Assembly (NCBI RefSeq): GCF_000299915.1
Contig: NZ_AMRI01000003.1
Span: 153,351-217,350 of the forward strand
Length of the DNA: 64,000 nt
Source of the DNA: Gallaecimonas xiamenensis 3-C-1
GTDB lineage: Bacteria; Pseudomonadota; Gammaproteobacteria; Enterobacterales; Gallaecimonadaceae
Direction of reading: 5' to 3'
The notes beneath the pieces were generated by a model. The model searched no databases and had not been told where the DNA came from. It worked only from the letters and a program-made list of their open reading frames with translations. The translations under genes were made by a program, and so were the position numbers. Shown here one piece after another: positions 51,722 through 61,638 of this stretch (position 1 is its first letter; every line of letters starts with the position of its first letter).

Positions 51722-52618
51722 ATTGAGCTGCCGGCGGTAGCGGCCAGGGCTGACCCCGGCCGCCGCCTTAAAGCGCCGGTTGAAATGGGACAGGCTCTGG
51801 TAGCCCAGTTCGAAGGCGATCTCGGTGACGCTCATCTGCCCTTCGCTCAGCCACTGGCGGGCCTGCTCCAGGCGCAATTGTTGCAGGTACTCCCCCGGGG
51901 TCTGGCCCAGCTCCTGCTTGAACAACCGGTAGAGCTGGGCCTTGGAAATGCAGGCCTCGCTGCTGAGTTTGTCCATATCCAACGGCTGGCTGGGCCTGTC
52001 TTTAAGGGTGCGCATGGCGGCCAGCAGGCCGTGGTGGATCTGCCCCTGCTCCAGGGCGCTGAGCAGCAGGTCCCGGCTTTGCTGGCGCAACAGCCGCATC
52101 ACCAGTTCGGTCAATTGCAGATCGATAAGGATCTTCTGTTCCGGCGCCGGTTCGATAAAGGTGGCGCTCAGGCGCTCCAGCAGCCGCTGGGTTTCGTTGT
52201 TGTGGCGGCAATGAACGGCCCTGGCCTGGTATTGGCAAGGGCCAAGACCGGGGTCCCGGCGATCGCTCAGCTGCCGGGCTACGGCGTCGATACGCTCAGG
52301 GCTGATGTCCACCGCCAGGCAGGTGGTGGGGGTCTGGGGCCTGGCATCGGGAAAATCAATCCAGACCGGTTGGCCTGGTGCCAGCACGAAGGACTCATGG
52401 GGCAAAAACAGCTGGGGTTGGTCACTGACCCCATGCATGCGTTTGCTGCCGCTGAGCATGGCGCAGTAGAGCAGGTTGTCCGAGCGCAGCGCCACCTGTT
52501 TGGCTGGCTCATAGGTGTCGTAAATGGCCAGCTCGACCTGGGGGCCGTTGAAACAGACCCGGTTTTCCACCGCTTCCCGGCGTCTGGCATTTTTGTTCAG
52601 GCGTTCAAGCATTTGCAT
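51719..52618 (-). CDS. AraC-family regulator, probably of alcohol/aldehyde oxidation
   Basis: A 299-residue regulator. The N-terminal 170 residues form a sensory domain (ELAIYDTYEPAKQVALRSDN, SFVLAPGQPVWIDFPDARPQ); the C-terminal 90 hold two AraC HTH motifs (LSSEACISKAQLYRLFKQEL and VTEIAFELGYQSLSHFNRRF, followed by GVSPGRYRRQ). Its location between the alcohol dehydrogenase and aldB genes makes them likely targets. GGAG lies eight bases before the ATG at 52618. Effector unknown; acetaldehyde or an alcohol is a guess. Confidence 0.88.
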   Translation of the reverse strand: MQMLERLNKNARRREAVENRVCFNGPQVELAIYDTYEPAKQVALRSDNLLYCAMLSGSKRMHGVSDQPQLFLPHESFVLAPGQPVWIDFPDARPQTPTTCLAVDISPERIDAVARQLSDRRDPGLGPCQYQARAVHCRHNNETQRLLERLSATFIEPAPEQKILIDLQLTELVMRLLRQQSRDLLLSALEQGQIHHGLLAAMRTLKDRPSQPLDMDKLSSEACISKAQLYRLFKQELGQTPGEYLQQLRLEQARQWLSEGQMSVTEIAFELGYQSLSHFNRRFKAAAGVSPGRYRRQLN

Positions 52619-52673
52619 TCCGGGTTCTCCCCCTTTGCTGCTTTATTGACCTTAACGGCAAGGTAAGGTGCAA

Positions 52674-52699
52674 CTGGCCCGATGAGTCTGGCAGGCAAT
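52674..52699. promoter_or_regulatory. Copy 2 of the shared 26-bp element (aldB side)
   Basis: Same ACTGGCCCGATGAG start and AGGCAA end as the copy at 50342, on the same strand relative to its target, 105 bp before the aldB ATG. It lies in the aldB/AraC-gene divergent region. Confidence 0.6.
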
Positions 52700-52778
52700 G
52701 GTTTGCAACTGCCAGGCAAGAGTCGAAGCCGCTGCCCTCCGATAGTAGTGCAAAACAACAGCGCCACGAGGATGCAGC

Positions 52779-54299
52779 ATGATTTACGCCCAACCCGGCC
52801 AGCCTAACGCTCTGGTCAACTTCAAGGACCGCTACGAGAACTTTATCGATGGCCGCTGGCAACCGCCGGTGGAAGGCCGCTATCTGGACAACCTGACCCC
52901 GGTAACAGGGCAGGTCTTTTGCCAGGTGCCGCGCTCCTCGGCGCCGGATATTGACCTGGCCGTGGCCGCCGCCCACAAGGCGGCTGCGGCCTGGGGTGCC
53001 ACCTCGGTAACCGACAGGGCCAACCTGCTGCTGCGCATCGCCGATCGTATCGAGCAGAACATCGAGATGCTGGCGGTGGCCGAAACCTGGGACAACGGCA
53101 AGGCGGTGCGAGAAACCGTCAATGCCGACATTCCCCTGGTGGTGGACCACTTTCGCTATTACGCCGGCTGCATCAGGGCTCAGGAAGGGAGCCTGAGCGA
53201 GATTGACGCTACTACGGTTGCCTACCACTTCCACGAGCCCTACGGGGTTGTGGGGCAGATCATTCCCTGGAACTTCCCGCTGCTGATGGCGGCCTGGAAG
53301 CTGGCCCCGGCCCTGGCAGCGGGCAACTGCGTGGTGCTCAAACCGGCCGAGCAGACACCGGCGTCCATCTGCGTGCTGATGGAACTGGTGGGAGACCTTA
53401 TTCCCCCCGGCGTGGTGAACGTGGTGCACGGCCTGGGCGCCGAGGCCGGCGAGGCCTTGGCCACCCACAGCGGCATCGCCAAAATCGCCTTTACCGGCTC
53501 CACCCCGGTAGGCTCCAAGATCATGGCCAATGCCGCCAAGTTGCTGATCCCCACCACCCTGGAGCTGGGGGGCAAATCCCCCAACATCTACTTTGAAGAT
53601 GTGATGAGCCACGGTGAGGACTACCTCAACAAGTGCATCGAAGGGTTGTTGATGACCTTCTTCAACCAAGGGGAGGTCTGTACCTGCCCGTCCCGGGCAC
53701 TGATCCACGAGTCCATCTACGATGCCTTTATGGAAAAGGCCCTGGCCAGGGCCAAGACCATCCGCCAGGGCAACCCCCTGGATACCGACACCCAGGTTGG
53801 GGCCCAGGCCTCCAAACAGCAGCTGGACAAGATCCTCTCCTACATGGACATAGGCCGTGCCGAAGGTGTGGAAGTGTTGTTGGGAGGGGGCCGAGCCAGC
53901 CTGGGAGCGGGTCTGGAGTCCGGCTTCTATGTGGAACCCACCATGCTCAAGGGCAATAACAGCATGCGGGTGTTCCAGGAGGAGATCTTCGGGCCCACCC
54001 TGGCCATCACCACCTTCAAGGACGAGGCCGAGGCCCTGCGCATCGCCAACGACACCAGCTTCGGCCTGGGGGCCGGGGTGTGGACCATGGACGCCAACCG
54101 TGCCTACCGTCTTGGCCGGGGGATCCAGGCCGGCCGGGTCTGGACCAACTGCTACCACCTCTACCCGGCCCACGCCGCTTTCGGTGGCTACAAGCGCTCC
54201 GGCATCGGTCGCGAGACCCACAAGATGATGCTGGACCACTACCAGCAGACCAAGTGCATCTTGATGAGCTACGACCAAAAGCCCCTGGGCTTCTTCTAA
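52779..54299 (+). CDS. aldB: NAD(P)-dependent acetaldehyde dehydrogenase AldB
   Basis: A 506-residue aldehyde dehydrogenase closely resembling E. coli AldB over its whole length: [40 protein letters not shown], the general-base Glu in LELGGKSPN, and the nucleophile Cys in [11 protein letters not shown]. It ends [20 protein letters not shown] as the AldB group does. It oxidises acetaldehyde to acetate. It is divergent from the AraC regulator and carries the 26-bp element found before the alcohol dehydrogenase gene. RBS ACGAGGATGCAGC. Confidence 0.94.
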   Translation: MIYAQPGQPNALVNFKDRYENFIDGRWQPPVEGRYLDNLTPVTGQVFCQVPRSSAPDIDLAVAAAHKAAAAWGATSVTDRANLLLRIADRIEQNIEMLAVAETWDNGKAVRETVNADIPLVVDHFRYYAGCIRAQEGSLSEIDATTVAYHFHEPYGVVGQIIPWNFPLLMAAWKLAPALAAGNCVVLKPAEQTPASICVLMELVGDLIPPGVVNVVHGLGAEAGEALATHSGIAKIAFTGSTPVGSKIMANAAKLLIPTTLELGGKSPNIYFEDVMSHGEDYLNKCIEGLLMTFFNQGEVCTCPSRALIHESIYDAFMEKALARAKTIRQGNPLDTDTQVGAQASKQQLDKILSYMDIGRAEGVEVLLGGGRASLGAGLESGFYVEPTMLKGNNSMRVFQEEIFGPTLAITTFKDEAEALRIANDTSFGLGAGVWTMDANRAYRLGRGIQAGRVWTNCYHLYPAHAAFGGYKRSGIGRETHKMMLDHYQQTKCILMSYDQKPLGFF

Positions 54300-54304
54300 A
54301 GCAG

Positions 54305-54330
54305 CAAGGCGCCTCAGGGCGCCTTCTTCT
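54305..54330 (+). terminator. Intrinsic terminator of aldB
   Basis: Stem AAGGCGCC/GGCGCCTT with loop TCAG and a TTCTTCTT tract. Confidence 0.75.
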
Positions 54331-54359
54331 TGTCTCCTTAGGTGTGGCGGTCTATCATG

Positions 54360-54393
54360 CAAACTTAAGTTTGTATTGCGGACATAAGTTTGT
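54360..54393. promoter_or_regulatory. Candidate operator of the psuK-psuG operon
   Basis: A perfect 14-bp palindrome CAAACTTAAGTTTG (54360-54373) is followed by a further half-site, ATAAGTTTGT at 54384-54393, repeating TTAAGTTTGT at 54365-54374 nineteen bases earlier. The second half-site overlaps the psuK GTG start, so binding could block both transcription and translation. Confidence 0.6.
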
Positions 54394-55492
54394 GACCGAG
54401 CGTGAACGCCAGATCCTCGAGCTTCTCAAGCAAGACCCCCTTATCCCTCAGCAGCAGTTGGCTGACCAACTGGGCCTGAGCCGCAGCGCCGTGGCGGGCC
54501 ATATCATGAACCTCACCCAGAAGGGCCATATCCTCGGCAAGGGCTATGTGCTGGCCCCCAGCCGCTATGCCCTGGTGCTGGGCGGTGCCAACCTGGACCT
54601 GTGCGGCAAAAGCCAGGGTGCCCTGCACTTTGGCGACTCCAACCCCGGAACCCTCAGCGCCAGTGCCGGGGGAGTGGCCCGTAACATCGCCGACAACCTG
54701 GCCCGCCTGGGCAGCCCGGTGCAGTTTGTCAGCGCCTTGGGTGACGACGACTGGGGCGAGCGGCTGCTGGCCGCCTGCCGCCAAAGCGGCATGGGCCTGG
54801 ACGGCCTGCTGCGGGTGCCCGGGGCCCGCACCTGTGTCTACCTGTCGGTGCATGACAACAGCGGTGAGATGCAGTTGGCCCTGAGTGACATGGAGGTGCT
54901 CAAGCGCCTCGATGCCAAGGCCCTGCAGGACAGGAGCGGCCTGGTGGACAGGGCTGCCATCTGGGTATTGGATGCCAACCTGGATGAAGAAGCCCTGGCC
55001 TGGCTTTTTGCCCGCCATGCCGGCCAGCCGGTGCTGGTGGACCCTGTGTCCACGGCCAAGGCCCCCAAACTCAAGCCCTACCTTGGGCAGATCCAATGCC
55101 TTAAACCCAACGCCCTGGAGGCCGGTGTGCTGACCGGCATCAGGGTAACCGACAGGGCCAGTGCCCAGGCGGCGGCCCAGGCCCTGGTAGCTCAGGGGGT
55201 AGGGGAGGTGCTGCTGACCCTGGGGGCCGATGGGGCCCTGCTGGCCAACCAGCAGGGTTGCCACTGGTTGGCGTCGCGCGTCAGCCAACTGGTCAATGTC
55301 ACCGGTGCCGGTGACGCTGCCCTGGCGGCCATGGCCCACGGCCTGCTGCAACACCAAGACCTGGCCCAACGTACCGATTTCGCCCTGTGGGCGGCTGCCC
55401 TGGCGGCCTCCCACCAGGACACCATTCATCCCTTGATGTCGGAGGCGGCTGTTTGGCGCCTCAAGGAGACGACCCATGCAACAGTATCTTGA
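54392..55492 (+). CDS. psuK: Pseudouridine kinase-type PfkB enzyme with N-terminal winged helix
   Basis: A 366-residue protein. Residues about 1-55 are an Lrp/AsnC- or MarR-like winged HTH (ERERQILELLKQDPLIPQQQ, ADQLGLSRSAVAGHIM); residues about 62-360 are a PfkB sugar/nucleoside kinase with VLGGANLDLCG, SAGGVARNIADNLARLG and the ATP/anion-hole NVTGAGDAALAAMAHGL. E. coli YeiI has this layout. With psuG downstream it should phosphorylate pseudouridine. The DNA-binding domain suggests that it regulates its own operon. Start GTG at 54392; the frame is open upstream, within aldB. Confidence 0.88.
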   Translation: MTERERQILELLKQDPLIPQQQLADQLGLSRSAVAGHIMNLTQKGHILGKGYVLAPSRYALVLGGANLDLCGKSQGALHFGDSNPGTLSASAGGVARNIADNLARLGSPVQFVSALGDDDWGERLLAACRQSGMGLDGLLRVPGARTCVYLSVHDNSGEMQLALSDMEVLKRLDAKALQDRSGLVDRAAIWVLDANLDEEALAWLFARHAGQPVLVDPVSTAKAPKLKPYLGQIQCLKPNALEAGVLTGIRVTDRASAQAAAQALVAQGVGEVLLTLGADGALLANQQGCHWLASRVSQLVNVTGAGDAALAAMAHGLLQHQDLAQRTDFALWAAALAASHQDTIHPLMSEAAVWRLKETTHATVS

Positions 55493-56390
55493 GATAGCCC
55501 CCAATGTCGCCGAGGCCCTGGCGGCCGGCCGGCCGGTGGTAGCCCTGGAGTCCACCATCATTTCCCACGGCATGCCCTTTCCCCAGAACGTGGAAACGGC
55601 CCTGCAAGTGGAAGCGGCAGTGCGCGCCGAAGGAGCCGAGCCGGCCACCCTGGCCATCATGGATGGCAAGCTCAAAATCGGCCTGAGCGAAGCCGATATC
55701 ACCCGTCTGGGCCAGGCCGGCCAGTCGGCGATCAAGACCAGTCGCCGCGACATTCCCTTTGTGGTGGCCAGCAAGGCCATGGGTGCCACGACCGTTGCCG
55801 GCACCATGATCCTGGCGGCCATGGCCGGCATCCGGGTCTTTGCCACGGGGGGCATAGGGGGCGTGCACAGGGGGGCCCAGAGCACCTTTGACATCAGCGC
55901 CGACCTGGACGAACTGGCCCAGACCGACGTGGCCGTGGTGTGCGCTGGCGCCAAGTCCATACTGGATCTGGGCCTGACCCGTGAATATCTGGAAACCAAA
56001 GGGGTGCCGGTGGTGGGTTACCAGACCGACTGCCTGCCGGCCTTTTATACCCGCGAGTCCGATTTTGGTATCGACTACCGCCTGGATGAGCCGGCGCAGA
56101 TCGCCGCCGCGCTCAAGGCCAAGTGGGCCATGGACCTCAAAGGGGGTGTGGTGGTGGCCAACCCCATCCCTGCCGAGCACGCTATGGACAAGGCCGTCAT
56201 CGATCAGGCCATTGCCACCGCCTTGGTGGAGCTGGAGCAGCAGGGCATAGGCGGCAAGGCTTCCACTCCTTTCCTGCTCAAGAGGGTGACGGAGTTGACC
56301 GGTGGCAGCTCCCTGGCCGCCAACATCGCCTTGGTGCTTAACAATGCAAGGCTGGCGGCTCAGATAGCCACTGCCTACGCTAAGGGCTAA
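55476..56390 (+). CDS. psuG: Pseudouridine-5'-phosphate glycosidase
   Basis: A 304-residue enzyme splitting pseudouridine 5'-phosphate into uracil and ribose 5-phosphate. Motifs: VALESTIISHGMPFPQN, the lysine-containing IKTSRRDIPFVVASKAMGAT, FATGGIGGVHRGAQSTFDIS and VVANPIPAEHAMD, with NIALVLNNARLAAQIA at the end. Its start lies 17 bases inside psuK, giving translational coupling. Together the pair recycles pseudouridine released from degraded RNA. A terminator follows. Confidence 0.96.
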   Translation: MQQYLEIAPNVAEALAAGRPVVALESTIISHGMPFPQNVETALQVEAAVRAEGAEPATLAIMDGKLKIGLSEADITRLGQAGQSAIKTSRRDIPFVVASKAMGATTVAGTMILAAMAGIRVFATGGIGGVHRGAQSTFDISADLDELAQTDVAVVCAGAKSILDLGLTREYLETKGVPVVGYQTDCLPAFYTRESDFGIDYRLDEPAQIAAALKAKWAMDLKGGVVVANPIPAEHAMDKAVIDQAIATALVELEQQGIGGKASTPFLLKRVTELTGGSSLAANIALVLNNARLAAQIATAYAKG

Positions 56391-56397
56391 GCCCGGC

Positions 56398-56426
56398 AGA
56401 CCCCGCTTCGGCGGGGTCTTTTTTTA
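56398..56426 (+). terminator. Intrinsic terminator of psuG
   Basis: Stem GACCCCGC/GCGGGGTC with a TTCG loop and T7. Confidence 0.9.
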
Positions 56427-56545
56427 GCGGCCGGGCCTGGGCGCAGCCTGGTTTGGCAGCGGCGGGGAGCCGTCACTAAACCGTCACTTCAAGGCCCCGG
56501 GCCCGTAAATCGGGGCCTGCATTTTGGTGCAGCTCCCAGGCATAA

Positions 56546-57955
<1,410 letters not shown>

Positions 57956-57962
57956 GTTCAGA

Positions 57963-57992
57963 GGCCAGGCGAAAGCCTGGCCCTTTTGTTTT
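57963..57992 (+). terminator. Partial terminator or processing hairpin between potF and potG
   Basis: Stem GGCCAGGC/GCCTGGCC with a GAAA tetraloop, then CTTTTGTTTT, only 8 bases after the potF stop and within the operon. Typical of elements that lower transporter-gene expression relative to the binding protein. Confidence 0.7.
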
Positions 57993-58003
57993 CGGAGGTT
58001 GTA

Positions 58004-59131
58004 ATGGCAATGACTGGCAGCGAAGCGCCACTCGCGACGCCCCCAGTACTGCTGACCATTGAAGGCGTCAGCAAGTTTTTCGGCCAGGTCAAGGCGGTGG
58101 ACAACGTCAGCCTGGAGATCCGCAAAGGCGAGATCTTTGCCCTGCTGGGTGGTTCCGGCTCGGGCAAGAGCACCTTGCTGCGCATGCTGGCGGGTTTCGA
58201 GCAGCCGTCCAGCGGCCGCATCTTCATCGACGGCCAGGACATCACCGAGCTGCCCCCCTACAAGCGGCCCATCAACATGATGTTCCAGTCCTACGCCCTG
58301 TTCCCGCACATGACGGTGGCCCAGAACATCGCCTACGGCCTCAAGCAGGACGGCCTGCCCAAGGCGGAGATTGGCCCCAGGGTCGATGAAATGCTGCGCC
58401 TGGTGCGTATGACCGATTATGCCCAGCGCAAACCCCAGCAGCTGTCCGGTGGCCAGCGCCAGCGGGTGGCCCTGGCCCGCAGCCTGGCCAAAAGGCCCAA
58501 GCTGTTGCTGCTGGACGAGCCCATGGGCGCCCTGGACAAGAAGCTGCGCACCCAGATGCAGCTGGAACTGGTGCAGATCATCGAGTCCGTAGGGGTTACC
58601 TGCGTGATGGTGACCCACGACCAGGAAGAAGCCATGACCATGGCCCAGCGCATCGCCATCATGAACGAAGGCTGGATAGTGCAGCAGGGCACCCCTCTGG
58701 ACATCTACGAGAGCCCCAACAGCCGCATGACCGCCGAATTCATCGGTTCGGTGAACATGTTTGAAGGGGAACTGGTGGACGACGCCCCGGACCACGCCCT
58801 GATCCAGGTGCCTGGCCTGGAAGCCCCCATTTTCGTGTCCCGTGGTGTCACCACCGCCATGGAAGATCCCAAGGTGTTCGTGGCGGTACGCCCCGAGAAG
58901 CTGCAGGTGACCTTCGATGCCCCGGAAGACACCCAGTACAACTGGGCCCAGGGCAAGGTCCACGACATCGCCTACCTGGGCTCCCATTCGGTGTATTACA
59001 TCCGCCTGGCCTCTGGCCAGCTGATCCAGAGCCAGTACACCAACCTGGAACGCCGAGGCGAGCGCCCCACCTGGGGTGATGAGGTCTATGTGTCCTGGGA
59101 AGCGGCCAGCCCCATGGTGCTGAGGAGCTGA
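58004..59131 (+). CDS. potG: Putrescine ABC transporter ATPase PotG
   Basis: A 375-residue ABC ATPase: Walker A GGSGSGKST (about residues 45-53), Q-loop MMFQSYALFPHMTV, signature LSGGQRQRVALA, Walker B LLLLDEPMGALD and switch His VMVTHDQEEAMT. A C-terminal TOBE domain (about 290-375) with VAVRPEKLQVTF follows. It powers PotHI in the inner membrane. The ATG at 58004 has CGGAGG seven bases upstream; the frame from 57986 is rejected. potH begins 2 bp after its stop. Confidence 0.95.
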   Translation: MAMTGSEAPLATPPVLLTIEGVSKFFGQVKAVDNVSLEIRKGEIFALLGGSGSGKSTLLRMLAGFEQPSSGRIFIDGQDITELPPYKRPINMMFQSYALFPHMTVAQNIAYGLKQDGLPKAEIGPRVDEMLRLVRMTDYAQRKPQQLSGGQRQRVALARSLAKRPKLLLLDEPMGALDKKLRTQMQLELVQIIESVGVTCVMVTHDQEEAMTMAQRIAIMNEGWIVQQGTPLDIYESPNSRMTAEFIGSVNMFEGELVDDAPDHALIQVPGLEAPIFVSRGVTTAMEDPKVFVAVRPEKLQVTFDAPEDTQYNWAQGKVHDIAYLGSHSVYYIRLASGQLIQSQYTNLERRGERPTWGDEVYVSWEAASPMVLRS

Positions 59132-59133
59132 CC

Positions 59134-60027
59134 ATGAAGTTGCGCCTGCCTCCCGGCCGCCGCCTGGTGATGGGGATCCCCTTCGCCTGGCTGCTGCTGT
59201 TTTTCGTGGTGCCCTTCGTCATAGTGCTGAAGATCAGCCTGTCCGAGAGCATTGTCGGCATACCGCCCTACAAGCCTTTGCTAGAGTGGGCGGACGACAG
59301 CCTCAAGGTGGTGGTGAACTTCGCCAATTTCGTGTGGCTGACCCAGGACAACCTCTATTTTGATGCCTACCTCAACTCCCTGAAGGTGGCGGCCATCAGC
59401 ACAGTGCTGTGCCTGCTGGTGGGTTACCCCATGGCCTATGCCATCGCCAGGGCGCCCCAGACGGCCCAGCCGGCGCTGCTGTTGCTGATCATGCTGCCCA
59501 GTTGGACCAGCTTCCTTATCCGCATCTACGCCTGGATAGGCATCCTCAAGAACCAGGGCCTGCTGAACCAGTTCCTGATGTGGCTGGGGGTGATAGACGA
59601 GCCGCTGCGTATCCTCAACACCAACACCGCGCTGTATATCGGTGTGGTCTACGCCTACCTGCCCTTTATGATCCTGCCCCTCTACGCCAACTTGAGCCGC
59701 CATGACCAGTCATTGCTGGAAGCGGCCTCGGACCTGGGCGCCAGGGGCTGGAAGGCCTTCTTGACCGTGACCCTGCCCCTGTCCAAGGCCGGCATGGTGG
59801 CTGGCGCCATGCTGGTGTTTATCCCGGTGGTGGGGGAATTCGTGATCCCCGAACTGCTGGGAGGCCCCCAAAGCCTGATGATCGGCAAGGTGTTGTGGAA
59901 CGAGTTCTTCTCCAACCGTGACTGGCCGGTGGCCGCCGCCCTGGCGGTGGTGATGCTGGGGCTGTTGTGCCTGCCCATCGCCTACTTCAACCGCCAACAG
60001 GCCAAGGAACTGGAGGGCGAGCAATGA
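59134..60027 (+). CDS. potH: Putrescine ABC transporter permease PotH
   Basis: A 297-residue permease with six predicted membrane helices (FAWLLLFFVVPFVIVLKISL first) and the EAA loop DQSLLEAASDLGARGWKAFL that docks on the ATPase. It includes the conserved MLPSWTSFLIRIYAWIGILK. It pairs with PotI to form the putrescine channel. It lies 2 bp after potG and its stop overlaps the potI start (ATGA). Confidence 0.95.
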   Translation: MKLRLPPGRRLVMGIPFAWLLLFFVVPFVIVLKISLSESIVGIPPYKPLLEWADDSLKVVVNFANFVWLTQDNLYFDAYLNSLKVAAISTVLCLLVGYPMAYAIARAPQTAQPALLLLIMLPSWTSFLIRIYAWIGILKNQGLLNQFLMWLGVIDEPLRILNTNTALYIGVVYAYLPFMILPLYANLSRHDQSLLEAASDLGARGWKAFLTVTLPLSKAGMVAGAMLVFIPVVGEFVIPELLGGPQSLMIGKVLWNEFFSNRDWPVAAALAVVMLGLLCLPIAYFNRQQAKELEGEQ

Positions 60028-60857
60028 GCCGATTTTCCCTGAGCCGGCTGTGGTTCTACCTGGGGCTGCTGTTCCTGTACGCCCCCATGGTGATCCTCAT
60101 CATCTATTCGTTCAACAGCGCCAGGGTAGTGACGGTCTGGGCCGGCTTTTCTACCAAGTGGTACGGTGAACTGTTCAGCGACACACAACTGATGAACGCC
60201 GTCTGGACCAGCCTGCGCATCGCCTTTATGACCGCCTGCAGCGCCGTGGTGCTGGGTACCATGGCCGCCTTCGTGCTGGTGCGGTTCAGGCCCAGCCGCT
60301 GGAAGACCGCCTTTTCCAGCATGGTGACGGCGCCGCTGGTGATGCCCGACGTCATCATCGGCTTGTCACTGCTGCTGCTGTTTGTGGCCATGGCCGACGT
60401 GCTGGGCTGGCCCAAGGACAGGGGCATGCTCACCATCTGGATTGCCCATGTCACCTTCTGCTCGGCCTATGCCGCCGTGGTGATCACCTCGCGGCTGCGG
60501 GAGATGGACTTGAGCCTGGAAGAAGCGGCCATGGATCTGGGGGCGACGCCTCTGAAGACCTTCTTTACCATCACCCTACCACTGTTGGCCCCGGCCCTGG
60601 CGGCGGCCTGGCTGCTGTCCTTTACCCTGTCCCTGGACGATCTGGTGGTGGCCAGCTTTGTGTCGGGGCCGGGGGCCACCACCTTGCCCATGGAAGTGTT
60701 CAGCTCGGTGCGCATGGGGATCTCTCCCAAGGTCAACGCCCTGGCCACCTTGATCATCCTGGTGGTGTCGGTGGCGGCCTTTATCAGCTGGCTGATGGTA
60801 CGGCGCGCCGACAAGCGCCGCCTGGCCGACCTCAAGGCCATCAAGGCCGCCGGTTGA
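60024..60857 (+). CDS. potI: Putrescine ABC transporter permease PotI
   Basis: A 277-residue permease with six helices (LYAPMVILIIYSFNSARVVT at the N-terminus), TAPLVMPDVIIGLSLLLLFV and the EAA loop DLSLEEAAMDLGATPLKTFF. FTLSLDDLVVASFVSGPGAT is typical of PotI/PotC. It starts at the ATGA overlap with potH; the longer frame from 59967 lies within potH and is rejected. A hairpin terminator follows. Confidence 0.95.
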   Translation: MSRFSLSRLWFYLGLLFLYAPMVILIIYSFNSARVVTVWAGFSTKWYGELFSDTQLMNAVWTSLRIAFMTACSAVVLGTMAAFVLVRFRPSRWKTAFSSMVTAPLVMPDVIIGLSLLLLFVAMADVLGWPKDRGMLTIWIAHVTFCSAYAAVVITSRLREMDLSLEEAAMDLGATPLKTFFTITLPLLAPALAAAWLLSFTLSLDDLVVASFVSGPGATTLPMEVFSSVRMGISPKVNALATLIILVVSVAAFISWLMVRRADKRRLADLKAIKAAG

Positions 60858-60867
60858 AAGGGATAAC

Positions 60868-60898
60868 AAAAAACGGCAAGGTTTCCTTGCCGTTTTGT
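60868..60898 (+). terminator. Intrinsic terminator of potFGHI
   Basis: Stem ACGGCAAGG/CCTTGCCGT with a TTT loop, then TTTGTTTT. The next gene's RBS begins directly after it, so some readthrough may supply that gene. Confidence 0.8.
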
Positions 60899-60910
60899 TT
60901 TGGAGAGCCC

Positions 60911-61612
60911 GTGAAAATCGCCCTGTTGCAAACCGATATCCTGCACCCGGAATTCCGGGACCAATACCAGGGCTACGGCCTGATGTTCCAACAGCTGTTC
61001 GCCCGGGCCGGGTTGACCCTGCACAGCGAGATCTTCAGCGTCATCGAGGGGGTCTATCCCGAACACCCCGAGGCCTTTGACGCCCTGCTGGTGACCGGCT
61101 CCAAGGCCGACGCCTTCAGCGACGAGCCCTGGGTGCTGACCTTGGCGGACTACTTGCGGGCGCGCCACGCCGCCGGCCAGAAACTGATTGGTATCTGCTT
61201 TGGCCACCAGTTGCTGGCCCATGCCCTGGGGGGCAAGGCCGAAAGGGCCGAAGGGGGCTGGGGGGTTGGGGTCATGGATTATGAGTGGCGTAACCAGCCG
61301 GCCTGGCTCAAGGCATCGGCACCGGCCTTTAAGCTTATCTGCAGCCACCGGGACCAGGTCACCCGCCTGCCCCAGGGAGCCTCGCTGCTGGCGGCCAATG
61401 CCTTTTGCCCCCACGCCGCCTTCCATATCGGCGACACGGTGCTGGCCTTCCAGGGGCACCCGGAATTCACCCCCGACTATGGCCAGGCGCTGTTGAAAAA
61501 GCGCTGGGACGACATCGGCACCGAGCGGGCCGACCGGGCCATGGCCAGTTACCGCCAGGACCACGACGGCCTGATGGTGGCCAGGGTGATGGCCGATTTT
61601 ATCCGCCATTAA
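60911..61612 (+). CDS. Class I glutamine amidotransferase-like protein
   Basis: A 233-residue single-domain GATase of the GMP-synthase-like type (YfeJ-related). The nucleophile elbow is IGICFGHQLLAHALGG (Cys at about residue 97); the His-Glu pair falls in AFQGHPEFTP. It lacks the PuuD serine-rich motif, so it is probably not a gamma-glutamyl-GABA hydrolase, though its position after a putrescine importer suggests polyamine or nitrogen use. GTG start at 60911 chosen for GGAG six bases upstream and a normal KIALLQTD opening; the frame from 60854 runs through the pot terminator. Confidence 0.85.
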   Translation: MKIALLQTDILHPEFRDQYQGYGLMFQQLFARAGLTLHSEIFSVIEGVYPEHPEAFDALLVTGSKADAFSDEPWVLTLADYLRARHAAGQKLIGICFGHQLLAHALGGKAERAEGGWGVGVMDYEWRNQPAWLKASAPAFKLICSHRDQVTRLPQGASLLAANAFCPHAAFHIGDTVLAFQGHPEFTPDYGQALLKKRWDDIGTERADRAMASYRQDHDGLMVARVMADFIRH

Positions 61613-61638
61613 AAAAGCCGCCCTTGAGGCGGCTTTTT
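61610..61638. terminator. Bidirectional terminator between amidotransferase and aroG
   Basis: Stem AAGCCGCC/GGCGGCTT with loop CTTGA, A6 and T6 on either side. Confidence 0.9.

Noticed and set aside
52691..52709. Possible RpoN (sigma-54) promoter before aldB
   Set aside because: The GG and GC dinucleotides are 9 or 13 bases apart instead of the required 10.
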